Assembly (NCBI GenBank): GCA_011087605.1
Contig: JAALLE010000003.1
Location: 1-64,000 of the forward strand
DNA length: 64,000 nt
Source: Hyphomicrobiales bacterium
GTDB lineage: Bacteria; Pseudomonadota; Alphaproteobacteria; Rhizobiales; Rhizobiaceae
Reading direction: 5' to 3'
This document shows positions 17,490-26,115 of this stretch, piece after piece; within the stretch, counting starts at the first letter, position 1, and the number at the start of each line of letters is the position of its first letter. Position numbers and translations under genes: made by a program. Below the pieces are notes generated by a model that made no database searches, was not told the DNA's origin, and was given only the letters and a program-made list of their open reading frames with translations.

Positions 17490-18457
17490 CCCCGCAAGAA
17501 ATGGAAGCACGCATTGTTCGTTACGGTGATCTGGTGCCTTGTAAAACGGCCTTTATCGACGCTCATACGCCCGGCAGTGATCAAAAGGAAAATTTCACAA
17601 TCATTGGTGGTGGCGTGTCGGAATCGCCAGATCAGCATGTCCATATAGCAGAAACCCCGGGCTTTAATATCGGCGCGGCAGGTCAGCCACCAAAATGTCG
17701 AAACTCGCTGCACAGCCACCGCACTGCGGAGGTTTTTTATGTGCACAAAGGCCGCTGGCGCTTCTTTTGGGGACGCTATGGAACGGCCGGAGAAGTGGTG
17801 CTGGAAGAAGGCGATATCTTCAATATTCCAACCGGGATTTTCCGCGGCTTCGAAAATATTGGCACCGACTACGGCATGATCATGGCGGTCCTGGGAGGCG
17901 ACGATGCCGGTGGGGGCGTGATCTGGGCGCCGCAGGTAATCCAGGATGCAACCGATCATGGTCTTGTCCTGGCCGAAACCGGCCAGCTCTTTGACACCCA
18001 AAAAGGCCAATCTTTGCCCGAAGGTGTTGCACCGATGGCGCTGCTAACAGATCAGCAATTGAAGAATTATCCCGAAGTGCCGGTTGAACAAGTCGTGCCC
18101 GAATATGTGGGCCGCTATCAGGATATGATGGCGCTGGCTGCCAGCGGACCTGCGCAAATTATTGGTGAAAGCGCATTGATTTGCGACAAACCGGGATTTG
18201 AGGTCGAATTTATCGCCCGCAACTCTCTCAGCGGCCCGCAAGGTGGGGATGGTCGCCACCATATTCTGCTGATCCACGAGGGCTATTGGCGGTTGGAATG
18301 CGATGGATCGAGCTCGACCCTGGCACCAGGCGATACCTGCGCCATACCACAGGGTAGTTCCTATCAGCTGGTTCCCACTATGACCGGAACCTGTAGCATG
18401 TTTCGTGTGATCAACACCGATGATCCAGCGGGACCAACGGCGACAGATCTGCACTAA
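17486..18457 (+). CDS. Bicupin protein with a degenerate second cupin
   Basis: A 323-residue protein with two cupin barrels. The first has a complete motif 1, His-Ser-His-Arg-Thr-Ala-Glu then Gly six residues later (about residues 74-88), but motif 2 (Gly-Asp-Ile-Phe-Asn-Ile-Pro-Thr-Gly-Ile-Phe-Arg-Gly) carries Arg where the metal-binding His is expected. The second barrel lacks the His/Glu set altogether. The layout resembles gentisate dioxygenase-like or sugar-isomerase-like bicupins, but the missing His argues against a standard Fe dioxygenase. ATG 17486 overlaps the previous gene's stop. It lies between the tandem-SnoaL and core-MetE-like genes. Reaction unknown. Confidence 0.78.
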   Translation: MTPQEMEARIVRYGDLVPCKTAFIDAHTPGSDQKENFTIIGGGVSESPDQHVHIAETPGFNIGAAGQPPKCRNSLHSHRTAEVFYVHKGRWRFFWGRYGTAGEVVLEEGDIFNIPTGIFRGFENIGTDYGMIMAVLGGDDAGGGVIWAPQVIQDATDHGLVLAETGQLFDTQKGQSLPEGVAPMALLTDQQLKNYPEVPVEQVVPEYVGRYQDMMALAASGPAQIIGESALICDKPGFEVEFIARNSLSGPQGGDGRHHILLIHEGYWRLECDGSSSTLAPGDTCAIPQGSSYQLVPTMTGTCSMFRVINTDDPAGPTATDLH

Positions 18458-18504
18458 CCATTTTGGCCACAGATTATGTGTGGCCCGGCATTGGAGTATG
18501 CAAA

Positions 18505-19638
18505 ATGACCAAAATCTCAGCCAGCCATGTTGGTTCACTGCCCCGAACACAAAAGGTCGTTGATTTCATCTTTGCGCGTGAGAAGGAACAGCCCTTCGAG
18601 GCCGCTGAATTCGATGCGGCGATGACTGAAGCGGTGGATGAAACAGTGCGCCGTCAGGTTGAGGCGGGCATCGATATCGTTTCCGATGGCGAGACGTCAA
18701 AAATTTCCTACGCAACTTACGTGAAGGATCGATATACCGGGTTTTCCGGTGACAGCGATCGCAATGCGCCGGCCGATCTTAAAATGTTTCCAACTTTCCT
18801 TGAGCGATTGGCCGACAGTGGTGGAACACCCAAATATGCTCGCCCTCAATGCACCGGCGATGTTGTGTCCAAGGGACAGGACGAACTGAACAAAGACATA
18901 GCAAATCTGAAGGCAGCAATGGCCAAACATGGGGTTGATCGCGGTTTTATGAATGCCGCCTCTCCGGGTGTCATCTCCTTGTTTTTGCAAAATGTTCATT
19001 ACCCGACGCGTGAAAAATATCTTGAGGCACTCGCCAATGCCATGAGGGCGGAATATGAAACCATCGTAGCGTCGGGACTGCAATTGCAGCTCGATTGCCC
19101 GGACCTGGCCCTGTCGCGCCATATGTTGTTTACCGATTTGTCCGACGCAGATTTTCTTAAAATCGCCGACATGCATGTTGAGGTGCTGAACCATGCGTTG
19201 GAAAATATTTCACCTGATCGGGTGCGCATTCACATTTGCTGGGGCAATTATGAGGGGCCACATTGCTGTGACATCGACATGGACACGGTGTTCCCAACCC
19301 TGATGCGGGCCAAGGCGGGAACCGTGTTGTTTGAAACCTCCAATCCCCGACATGCTCATGAATGGACGGTGTTTCGAGATCGCAAGTCCGAAATACCCGA
19401 AGACAAAATCCTGATGCCCGGCGTGGTTGATACAACAACGAACTTCATTGAGCACCCGGAAGTCGTCGCCCAGCGGGTTGAACGGTTTGCCAATATTGTC
19501 GGATCAGACCGGGTGATCGCCGGTTCCGATTGTGGCTTCGGCACTTTTGCCGGCTTCGGGTCGGTTGATCCCGAAATCGCCTACGCCAAGTTGGCAACTC
19601 TCAGCGAAGGCGCTGGATTGGCTTCAGCCCGTGTCTGA
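18505..19638 (+). CDS. Core-MetE-like zinc thiol alkyltransferase
   Basis: A 377-residue protein corresponding to the C-terminal catalytic barrel of cobalamin-independent methionine synthase. It opens with the family Ser-His-Val-Gly-Ser-Leu-Pro-Arg; the expected zinc site is complete: His243, Cys245, Glu277 and Cys343. The thiol-substrate motif Ser-Asp-Gly-Glu is at 60-63. The N-terminal folate-binding half of MetE is absent, so it is not an ordinary MetE. Stand-alone members of similar size include epoxyalkane:coenzyme M transferase and archaeal core MetE. It probably moves an alkyl group to or from a thiol. ATG 18505 follows GGAG by eight bases. Donor and acceptor are unknown. Confidence 0.78.
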   Translation: MTKISASHVGSLPRTQKVVDFIFAREKEQPFEAAEFDAAMTEAVDETVRRQVEAGIDIVSDGETSKISYATYVKDRYTGFSGDSDRNAPADLKMFPTFLERLADSGGTPKYARPQCTGDVVSKGQDELNKDIANLKAAMAKHGVDRGFMNAASPGVISLFLQNVHYPTREKYLEALANAMRAEYETIVASGLQLQLDCPDLALSRHMLFTDLSDADFLKIADMHVEVLNHALENISPDRVRIHICWGNYEGPHCCDIDMDTVFPTLMRAKAGTVLFETSNPRHAHEWTVFRDRKSEIPEDKILMPGVVDTTTNFIEHPEVVAQRVERFANIVGSDRVIAGSDCGFGTFAGFGSVDPEIAYAKLATLSEGAGLASARV

Positions 19639-20356
19639 GGTTGCTGCGGCCCCGGGCCCGTTTGACGGAGTGATCTTTCTGCCCGGCCTGCTGTGTGATC
19701 GGAAACTTTTTGCTCCACAACTGGTCGCCCTTGAAGGAATTTATCCCGCCGAAGTGCCAAATCTTGGAGCCTATGACACGCTTGAAGCCATGTCTGTGGC
19801 TGTTCTTGAACAGACGCAGTTTGAGCGGTTTGCACTTGCGGGTCTGTCGATGGGAGGCGCATTGGCGATGAACATGGCTCGCTGGGCTCCCGAACGGGTC
19901 GAGCGTTTGGCCATCTTGGATGCTAATCCAGGCTCAGATGATGAGAAACGCCGGGCAAACCGTCACCGCCAGATTGAAGATGCACGTCGTATTGGTGTTG
20001 GTGGATTAACCCGCCAGGAACTGGCCAGTCTTTATCTGGCGCCGGCCAATCAAACGCCTGCCATGATCGATATTGCCGTTGCCATGGCGGAAGGCCATGG
20101 GCTTGCGGCCTATGAGCGCCAGCAAAACGCATTGATGACACGCGTTAGTTCCCGCGAACACTTGCCACACTATAAGGGCCACACGCTGGTTCTGTGTGGA
20201 AGCCTGGACATTCTCTGTTTGCCGGAGTGGCACAGGGAAATGGCAGATCTGATCCCAAGTGCCTCATTGGAAATCATTGAAGGTGCTGGTCATCTGGCGA
20301 CGATTGAAGCGCCGGAAGCCGTCAATACAGCAATTCTGGAATGGCTTGGCCGTTAA
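19631..20356 (+). CDS. Alpha/beta hydrolase
   Basis: A 241-residue soluble alpha/beta-hydrolase. The nucleophile elbow Gly-Leu-Ser-Met-Gly-Gly is near residue 75, the acid is probably the Asp in Gly-Ser-Leu-Asp-Ile-Leu, and the catalytic His sits in Gly-Ala-Gly-His-Leu-Ala. An oxyanion segment Leu-Pro-Gly-Leu-Leu-Cys-Asp lies near the start. GTG 19631 overlaps the upstream stop (GTGTCTGA) and is preferred, because a longer reading would extend into the core-MetE-like gene. It is the last gene of the operon. It is likely an esterase or lactonase of the pathway; the substrate is unknown. Confidence 0.78.
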   Translation: MSEVAAAPGPFDGVIFLPGLLCDRKLFAPQLVALEGIYPAEVPNLGAYDTLEAMSVAVLEQTQFERFALAGLSMGGALAMNMARWAPERVERLAILDANPGSDDEKRRANRHRQIEDARRIGVGGLTRQELASLYLAPANQTPAMIDIAVAMAEGHGLAAYERQQNALMTRVSSREHLPHYKGHTLVLCGSLDILCLPEWHREMADLIPSASLEIIEGAGHLATIEAPEAVNTAILEWLGR

Positions 20357-20373
20357 CAGGGACAATTTTGGAC

Positions 20374-20404
20374 AACAAAAAACCCGCCGCGGACAGCCGG
20401 GCGA
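20374..20404 (-). terminator. Rho-independent terminator of rpmE
   Basis: Read on the minus strand, a GC-rich imperfect hairpin (CGCCCGGC ... GCGGCGGG) is followed by six T residues (aaaaaa at 20377-20382 on the plus strand), 31 bases after the rpmE stop. It also lies at the convergent end of the SnoaL-cluster operon. Confidence 0.6.
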
Positions 20405-20434
20405 GTCTTATGTGTATTGCATTGGTAGAAGGGA

Positions 20435-20656
20435 TTAGAGGCCCAGGCCACCAAATTTCTTGTTGAATTTGGAAACACGACCGTCGCGGTCCAGTACCTG
20501 GCCGCCGCCACCGGTCCATGCCGGATGGGAAGTTGGATCAACGTCGAGGTTCATGACATCGCCTTCTTTGCCCCAGGTGGATTTGGTTTCATATTCAGTG
20601 CCGTCAGTCATCACCACTTTGATGGTATGGTAATCTGGATGGATATCGGCTTTCAT
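20435..20656 (-). CDS. rpmE: 50S ribosomal protein L31
   Basis: A 73-residue protein with the L31 start Met-Lys-Ala-Asp-Ile-His-Pro-Asp-Tyr and the family body through Ser-His-Pro-Ala-Trp-Thr-Gly and [10 protein letters not shown]. The zinc-binding cysteines of the C+ form are absent, so it is the zinc-independent form usual in alphaproteobacteria. It is transcribed divergently from an ABC exporter gene, an arrangement I recall from other Rhizobiales. A terminator follows at 20374-20404. Confidence 0.95.
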   Translation of the reverse strand: MKADIHPDYHTIKVVMTDGTEYETKSTWGKEGDVMNLDVDPTSHPAWTGGGGQVLDRDGRVSKFNKKFGGLGL

Positions 20657-20843
20657 CGTCTTCGTCCTGATTTTAACGCCGGACCATGCTCTCGAAGGGA
20701 GGACATGTGTGCCGGACTGTTTTTGATAATAAAGATGGTAATTTTGTCACCTTGTGGTGAGAACATCATTAGCATCTTTGAATTTCTTGCCGCAGGCTAT
20801 ACATGAAGGTTTCAGGCAAGACAAGAAGGTAAGTAGGCCGAAC

Positions 20844-22628
20844 GTGAGCAATCAAACAACTGGTGAAACCAAGGACCGCACAGGTCTGAAGCCGCTGGGC
20901 CGCCTGATGCCTTATTTGTGGCGCTACAAGTCCCATGTGGTCGGGGCGCTGATTTTCCTTGCTCTTGCAGCCGTTACAACTTTGTCTCTGCCGCTGGCGG
21001 TTCGCTCGATGATTGATAATGGCTTCAGCAAGGCCGATACCTCGTTCGTCAATAACTATTTCTATGCTTTGTTCGCCATCGCCGCTTTGCTCGCGATCTC
21101 CAGTTCAATGCGCTATTATTTTGTCATCTGGTTGGGCGAGAGGGTCGTTTCAGACCTGCGCCGTGAAGTCTTCACACATCTGACCAATCTGTCTGCCAAT
21201 TTCTACGATACGGCAAAAACCGGTGAACTGGTTTCAAGACTGACGGCCGATACGACGCAGATCAAAAGTGCCGCTGGAGCAACCGCCTCAATGGCTCTGC
21301 GCAATGTGGTGCTGATCATCGGTGCCATGTTCGGCATGATTTATACCAGTCCGAGCCTGTCATTTATCGTATTGGCAGCGATTCCTGTGATTGTGCTGCC
21401 GATATTTGCATTTGGCCGCAATGTGCGGCGCAAGTCCAGATTTGCTCAAGACAAACTGGCAGACGCAACAGCCTATGCATCTGAAAGCATATCGGCTGTA
21501 CGCACACTACAGGCATTCACCAATGAAAAACTGGTATCTGGCCGGTTTTCCGATGCGGTGGAGGCAGCCTTTGAGGCTGCCCGCTCGTCCATTGCGGCAC
21601 GGGCCTTTTTGACGGCATTTGCCATTTTCATGATTTTTTCCAGCGTAGTTGGGGTCTTGTGGATTGGTGCAGGTGCGGTGCTCGAAGGCTCCATGAGTCC
21701 GGGCCTGCTGGGACAGTTTCTGCTCTATTCCGTGATGGCGGCCGGTGCGTTGGGCGCCTTGTCAGAAGTATGGGGAGAATTGTCTCAGGCAGCAGGGGCC
21801 GCAGAACGGCTGAGCGAGTTGCTGGATACCGATCCGGAAATTGCCGAGCCGGAAAATGCGCTTGCCTTGCCGGATAAGGCGATTGGTGCGCTTGAGTTCA
21901 AAAACGCTTCATTTGCCTATCCCACCAGAGTTGATTATCCGATTGTCGATGGCTTGAATCTTGCGATTAAACCCGGCGAGACCGTTGCACTCGTGGGAGC
22001 TTCAGGCTCCGGCAAAAGCACCCTGTTCAACCTGGCACTTCGCTATTACGACCCGACCGATGGTGAGGTGATGTTGGATGATGTCGATATATCGCAGGTA
22101 TCACCTCAGGAGGTCCGCCGTCGCATTGCGCTGGTACCTCAGGACACGACGATATTTGCCATGTCGGCTGCCGATAACATTCGATTTGGATTGCCAGAGG
22201 CGACTGATCAACAGGTCGTGGAAGCCGCAAAGCTGGCTTTGGCAGATGAATTCATCACGCAGCTGAAAGACGGCTATGAAACGATTGTTGGTGAGCGGGG
22301 GATTACTCTGTCGGGCGGCCAACGTCAGCGCATTGCAATTGCCCGTGCTATTTTGAAAAACGCACCGCTTTTGTTGCTTGATGAGGCGACAAGTGCGCTC
22401 GATGCAGAAAGTGAAAAGCTTGTTCAAAAAGCTCTTGATGGCTTGATGGTTGGCCGCACGACAATTGTCATTGCGCATCGCCTGGCGACGGTTTTGAAAG
22501 CCGACCGCATCATGGTGATGGATGGTGGTCAGTTTGTTGAGGAAGGCACTCACGAAGAGCTGGTGGCCAAAAAAGGCATTTATGCCCGATTGGCGAAACT
22601 GCAGTTTGAAACCGAGCTTGCAGCGTAA
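20844..22628 (+). CDS. MsbA-like ABC exporter (fused permease and ATPase)
   Basis: A protein of about 594 residues with an N-terminal six-helix exporter domain and a C-terminal ATPase, as in MsbA and other homodimeric half-transporters. Visible motifs are Walker A Gly-Ala-Ser-Gly-Ser-Gly-Lys-Ser-Thr, Q-loop in Leu-Val-Pro-Gln-Asp-Thr, signature Leu-Ser-Gly-Gly-Gln-Arg-Gln-Arg, Walker B Leu-Leu-Leu-Leu-Asp-Glu-Ala-Thr, and switch His in Ile-Ala-His-Arg. GTG 20844, with AGTAGG six bases upstream, is the preferred start; an upstream GTG at 20754 would add thirty unlike residues. It stands alone, divergent from rpmE. The exported substrate (lipid or drug) cannot be told from sequence. Confidence 0.88.
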   Translation: MSNQTTGETKDRTGLKPLGRLMPYLWRYKSHVVGALIFLALAAVTTLSLPLAVRSMIDNGFSKADTSFVNNYFYALFAIAALLAISSSMRYYFVIWLGERVVSDLRREVFTHLTNLSANFYDTAKTGELVSRLTADTTQIKSAAGATASMALRNVVLIIGAMFGMIYTSPSLSFIVLAAIPVIVLPIFAFGRNVRRKSRFAQDKLADATAYASESISAVRTLQAFTNEKLVSGRFSDAVEAAFEAARSSIAARAFLTAFAIFMIFSSVVGVLWIGAGAVLEGSMSPGLLGQFLLYSVMAAGALGALSEVWGELSQAAGAAERLSELLDTDPEIAEPENALALPDKAIGALEFKNASFAYPTRVDYPIVDGLNLAIKPGETVALVGASGSGKSTLFNLALRYYDPTDGEVMLDDVDISQVSPQEVRRRIALVPQDTTIFAMSAADNIRFGLPEATDQQVVEAAKLALADEFITQLKDGYETIVGERGITLSGGQRQRIAIARAILKNAPLLLLDEATSALDAESEKLVQKALDGLMVGRTTIVIAHRLATVLKADRIMVMDGGQFVEEGTHEELVAKKGIYARLAKLQFETELAA

Positions 22629-22634
22629 ACCGCG

Positions 22635-23042
22635 TTAGGCATTGCGAGCAGTTTGTGCCATTTTTTCCAATATTCTAACTGCGTCGCCCTCGCGACCGTT
22701 CGGTACAAACAGATGGTCGTGATAAAAACCGGAGACCGGGTTTACACCCATGTCATGTCGGGCGAGTTCGGTCGCAATATGGGCAATAAAGCCGACCGCC
22801 TCCAGGGATGAGTGCACGTTGAGCGTGATCATCCGGCAGGGAAATTCGTAGTCCAATCCGTGGGCTTCGGCTTGCGATTGCAGCAGGATCAGCGTCGTCC
22901 CTTCCGACTCCTGAAAAATCATGCGTGGGGACAAATCCTCCGGCACTGCATCTTCGGCAAGGGTGACAAACACATAAACGCCATCAACCAGCTTGGTCGT
23001 GAGTGTCTGTAACAACTTACTGAGAGCCAATTCCCCGCTCAT
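22635..23042 (-). CDS. ACT-domain protein (DUF2241-like)
   Basis: A 135-residue cytoplasmic protein. Its C-terminal half has the ACT-type pattern Ile-Thr-Leu-Asn-Val-His-Ser-Ser-Leu-Glu-Ala-Val-Gly-Phe, followed by a helix and Tyr-His-Asp-His-Leu-Phe-Val-Pro, as in the DUF2241/COG3602 family. The N-terminal half (Gly-Val-Tyr-Val-Phe-Val-Thr) is a second, related fold. These proteins are thought to sense amino acids, but no partner is known. The gene is convergent with the ABC exporter (6-base gap) and lies 21 bases downstream of an SDR gene on the same strand. Confidence 0.82.
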   Translation of the reverse strand: MSGELALSKLLQTLTTKLVDGVYVFVTLAEDAVPEDLSPRMIFQESEGTTLILLQSQAEAHGLDYEFPCRMITLNVHSSLEAVGFIAHIATELARHDMGVNPVSGFYHDHLFVPNGREGDAVRILEKMAQTARNA

Positions 23043-23063
23043 GGTTTTCCCCCAAGATTTTCC

Positions 23064-23822
23064 TCAAATTGATCCGGCCTCCACCATATAATTATTGGCA
23101 GTGCACATGGCGGCGTCATCGGACGCCAGAAACAGCACCATGCGGGCTACATAAATGGGGTCAATGAGGTCTTTCAAACATTGTCGGGCGCGATGCTTTT
23201 CGATGCTCTCCTCTGTCACCCAAAGTTCTTTTTGCCGTGCTGTCATGATCCAACCCGGCACCACGGTGTTGACGCGAATGCGGTGTTCGCCCAGGTCGCG
23301 GGCCATGGTGCGGGTCAAACCATGTACGGCGGCCTTGGAGGTCGTATAGGCGGGCATGTTGCCTCCTGCTTCCCACCACGAGTTTGACCCCATATTGATG
23401 ATTGATCCGCCACCTGCGTCAATCATGCCCGGCGCAACAGCCTGAATGGCAAAAAACTGGTGCCGCAGATTGGAACCCAGGCGCTCATCCCAATAGTCAG
23501 GCGTCACCTCCTGCCAACCATGCCTGTCATCGCGGGCCGCGTTATTGACAAGAATAGTTGCATCACCGAGTTGGTCGGCGAGATTGGCAAAGGCCGATTT
23601 CAATTGCTCGATATTGCGCAGATCGCAAGTTTCAAATGCCACATTGGCACCAAGCTGTTTGCTGAGTGCGGCCCCGCCTGATTCATCGATGTCGACAAAT
23701 CCTATCTTGGCGCCTTGTTCAGCAAATGCGCGGACCATATCGGCACCAATGCCGGACGCACCGCCGGTTATGAAGACAACTTTATCTTTCAGACTCGGAT
23801 AAACGGCAAAATTCGATGTCAT
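23064..23822 (-). CDS. SDR-family oxidoreductase
   Basis: A 252-residue short-chain dehydrogenase with Thr-Gly-Gly-Ala-Ser-Gly-Ile-Gly near residue 20, Asn-Asn-Ala-Ala near 92 (Ala in place of the usual final Gly), Ser in Met-Gly-Ser-Asn-Ser, and Tyr-Thr-Thr-Ser-Lys as the catalytic Tyr/Lys pair. An Asp after the second strand (Val-Asp-Ile-Asp-Glu) favours NAD over NADP. Sequences of this type often act on sugars or polyols, for example galactose or xylose dehydrogenases, but the substrate is not determinable. It lies between the OmpA-like gene upstream and the ACT gene downstream. Confidence 0.85.
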   Translation of the reverse strand: MTSNFAVYPSLKDKVVFITGGASGIGADMVRAFAEQGAKIGFVDIDESGGAALSKQLGANVAFETCDLRNIEQLKSAFANLADQLGDATILVNNAARDDRHGWQEVTPDYWDERLGSNLRHQFFAIQAVAPGMIDAGGGSIINMGSNSWWEAGGNMPAYTTSKAAVHGLTRTMARDLGEHRIRVNTVVPGWIMTARQKELWVTEESIEKHRARQCLKDLIDPIYVARMVLFLASDDAAMCTANNYMVEAGSI

Positions 23823-23850
23823 GGATCTCTCGACTCTAGGGAAAGTGGAG

Positions 23851-24885
23851 CTATTTTTCGGTCAGTTTCAATTCAATGCGGCGATTGCGATCGCGCGCTT
23901 CCTGAGAATCCTCAGGGTCCAGTGGCTGAAACTCTCCAAATCCGGCGGCCACCAAACGTTTGGACGGCACTCCTTCGGAAACCAGATATTTGACCACTGA
24001 CGTTGCGCGGCCTGACGATAATTCCCAGTTGTCCCGGTAGCGCCCGTTGCCGCTCAGCGGAATATTGTCGGTATGGCCATCAACTCGCAGCACCCAGTCG
24101 ATCTCATCGGGGATTTCCTTGCCCAGCTCAATCAGGGCCTTAGCCAGTTTGGTCATCTCCCCGAGACCGTCCTCGTTCAACTGGGCACCACCAGATGGAA
24201 ACAGCACTTCTGACTGGAAAACAAATCGGTCGCCAACCACGCGGATATCGTCGCGGGCACCGAGAATTTCACGCAACCGTCCAAAGAAGTCCGAGCGATA
24301 ACGGTTGAGTTCCTGAACTCGTTTGGCCAGCGCCACATTTAAACGTTTTCCAAGATCGGCAATCTTGGTTGAGCTTTCGCGGTCTTTGATTTCCGACGCA
24401 TCCAGGGCGTCTTCCAAGGCGGCAATTTGCTTTCGCAGCGCAGAGATTTGTTGATTGAGCAGACTAACTTGATTCAATGCCCTGCGGGTTATTTTGCGCT
24501 CATCATCAAGTGAATCAGAGAGTATCTCGGCCCGATCCTGAGCAGTACTGGCGGCGCCGGCGCCGCGCGCCAGCAGCGATTCAAGTCGGGTCTGTTCATC
24601 CTTACTGCTTGTCAAACTGGCAGTGAGAGTCTTGATCTGATCTTCCAAATCCTGATTTGCCGACTTTTCCAGCGACAACAGAGCTGTCAGCTCGTTAAGC
24701 TGGCTGTTCAGACGGTTTAGCACCGTGTCTTTTCCGGTGATTTCCTGGCTGAGGATAAATTGCGCAAGCACAAATACTGACAACAGAAACATGATTGCCA
24801 GCAACAATGTGGACAGGGCATCGACGAACCCCGGCCAGTAATCGACGCGATCTGCGCCTCGTTTGCGCGCGCGACTCAGCGCCAT
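23851..24885 (-). CDS. OmpA/MotB-domain protein with membrane anchor and coiled coil
   Basis: A 344-residue protein: one N-terminal membrane helix (about residues 20-45), a long heptad-rich coiled coil (about 55-190), and a C-terminal OmpA-like peptidoglycan-binding domain. The peptidoglycan ligand residues are visible in Gly-His-Thr-Asp-Asn-Ile-Pro and in Asp-Arg-Asn-Arg-Arg-Ile-Glu-Leu. It starts three bases after the stop of the ExbB/MotA-like gene, so the two very likely form an ion-driven stator-like complex in the envelope, comparable to MotAB or TolQR. No flagellar genes are near, which favours an envelope-energy role rather than motility. Confidence 0.83.
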   Translation of the reverse strand: MALSRARKRGADRVDYWPGFVDALSTLLLAIMFLLSVFVLAQFILSQEITGKDTVLNRLNSQLNELTALLSLEKSANQDLEDQIKTLTASLTSSKDEQTRLESLLARGAGAASTAQDRAEILSDSLDDERKITRRALNQVSLLNQQISALRKQIAALEDALDASEIKDRESSTKIADLGKRLNVALAKRVQELNRYRSDFFGRLREILGARDDIRVVGDRFVFQSEVLFPSGGAQLNEDGLGEMTKLAKALIELGKEIPDEIDWVLRVDGHTDNIPLSGNGRYRDNWELSSGRATSVVKYLVSEGVPSKRLVAAGFGEFQPLDPEDSQEARDRNRRIELKLTEK

Positions 24886-24888
24886 GAC

Positions 24889-25896
24889 CTAGCTACCGTC
24901 CTTTGGCTTGCGGGCGCGCGGGGCGCTCGGTTTTTCTAAATTGCGGTTGAGTTGCTCCAGCAATTTCTTGACGTCATTTTGCGATTTGCTTTGGGATTCA
25001 ACCCAATCGCGGATCAGTTGTTGCTCGCTGCGCATGTGCTTGACGAGTGCCTGTATACCTTCAGCAAGGCTGGCCATCGCGGCGGTTGTCCTGGCGCCAC
25101 CACCACCTTCTTTAACCTGGCTGGCGATCCGCTCCATTGCCTGGGTGACGTCTTTGCCACCGCTGGCGGCGGCCTGGAAATCACTGTTCAAATCGGTAAC
25201 CGAAGACAGCCAGTTTTCAAGTTCCAGATAAAAGCGGTTTTGTGCTTGTCCCGATTGCAGGTCGAGAAAGCCCAATACCAGCGAACCTGCAAGGCCAAAT
25301 AGCGAGGAAGAAAATGCCGTGCCCATGCCGTCAAGCGGCGCGCGCAGACCCGATTTGAGGGAATCCAGAATATCGTTGGTATCGCCGGAATTGGGATTCA
25401 GCGAGCCAATTGTATCACCAATCGAGCCGATAGTGCTCAACAGACCCCAAAACGTGCCCAGCAGACCAAGAAACACCAGCAGGCTTATCAGGTAGCGAGA
25501 GATTTCGCGTCGCTCGTCAAGCCGGTTGCCGATTGAATCCAGAATGGATTGGGTCGATCCGGTCGACAGGGCAACATCGGAATTGTCCCCCAGCATGGCT
25601 TCCATCGGCGCCAGCAGCACCGGTTTTCGCCGCCGCTCGTCGGCTTGCCCGCGGCGAAACGAATTCACCCAGGCAACTTCCGGCATTAGCCGGACCACCT
25701 GCAGAAAAGCCAATATTATGCCAACCAGCAACACGCCCAATATGAGACCGTTCAAACCCGGATTGGTCGAAAAGTTTTCAAGTATCTGGCGATTCAGAAT
25801 CAGCACAAGGAATGCGACCAATGCGATAAATATCAGCATTGAAAACAGATATACCCGGGGAGAAGAAAGCTTGTGGGGGTCGTATTCACGCGCCAT
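24889..25896 (-). CDS. MotA/TolQ/ExbB-family proton channel protein
   Basis: A protein of about 335 residues with membrane helices near residues 20-40 and 45-70 and a conserved pair further on (Leu-Leu-Val-Phe-Leu-Gly-Leu-Leu-Gly-Thr-Phe-Trp-Gly-Leu and Gly-Met-Gly-Thr-Ala-Phe-Ser-Ser-Ser-Leu-Phe-Gly-Leu), the latter typical of the MotA/ExbB channel motif. The cytoplasmic C-terminus ends in a basic Lys/Arg-rich stretch. ATG 25896 (Met-Ala-Arg-Glu-Tyr) has an AGGAG site ten bases upstream and is preferred to one 48 bases earlier. It is immediately followed by its OmpA-domain partner. Confidence 0.82.
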   Translation of the reverse strand: MAREYDPHKLSSPRVYLFSMLIFIALVAFLVLILNRQILENFSTNPGLNGLILGVLLVGIILAFLQVVRLMPEVAWVNSFRRGQADERRRKPVLLAPMEAMLGDNSDVALSTGSTQSILDSIGNRLDERREISRYLISLLVFLGLLGTFWGLLSTIGSIGDTIGSLNPNSGDTNDILDSLKSGLRAPLDGMGTAFSSSLFGLAGSLVLGFLDLQSGQAQNRFYLELENWLSSVTDLNSDFQAAASGGKDVTQAMERIASQVKEGGGGARTTAAMASLAEGIQALVKHMRSEQQLIRDWVESQSKSQNDVKKLLEQLNRNLEKPSAPRARKPKDGS

Positions 25897-26115
25897 GCGA
25901 AAGAAGCTCCTTTTACGGCGCCGAAGCGCCAGCATGCTTGCCAATCATCCGATTAGCGGGTCGTTCGGTTCTGTCCCGGGCAAACGGGAATGATTGGGCG
26001 AACGGCAAAACAAATCACCTCAGCCCTATGTACCGCAAATTGACCGGCAGTTGAATACAAGAATGGGCGGAAAACAAGGCGCTCCAAAAGCATGTTATTT
26101 TTGTGCAATAGCAAC

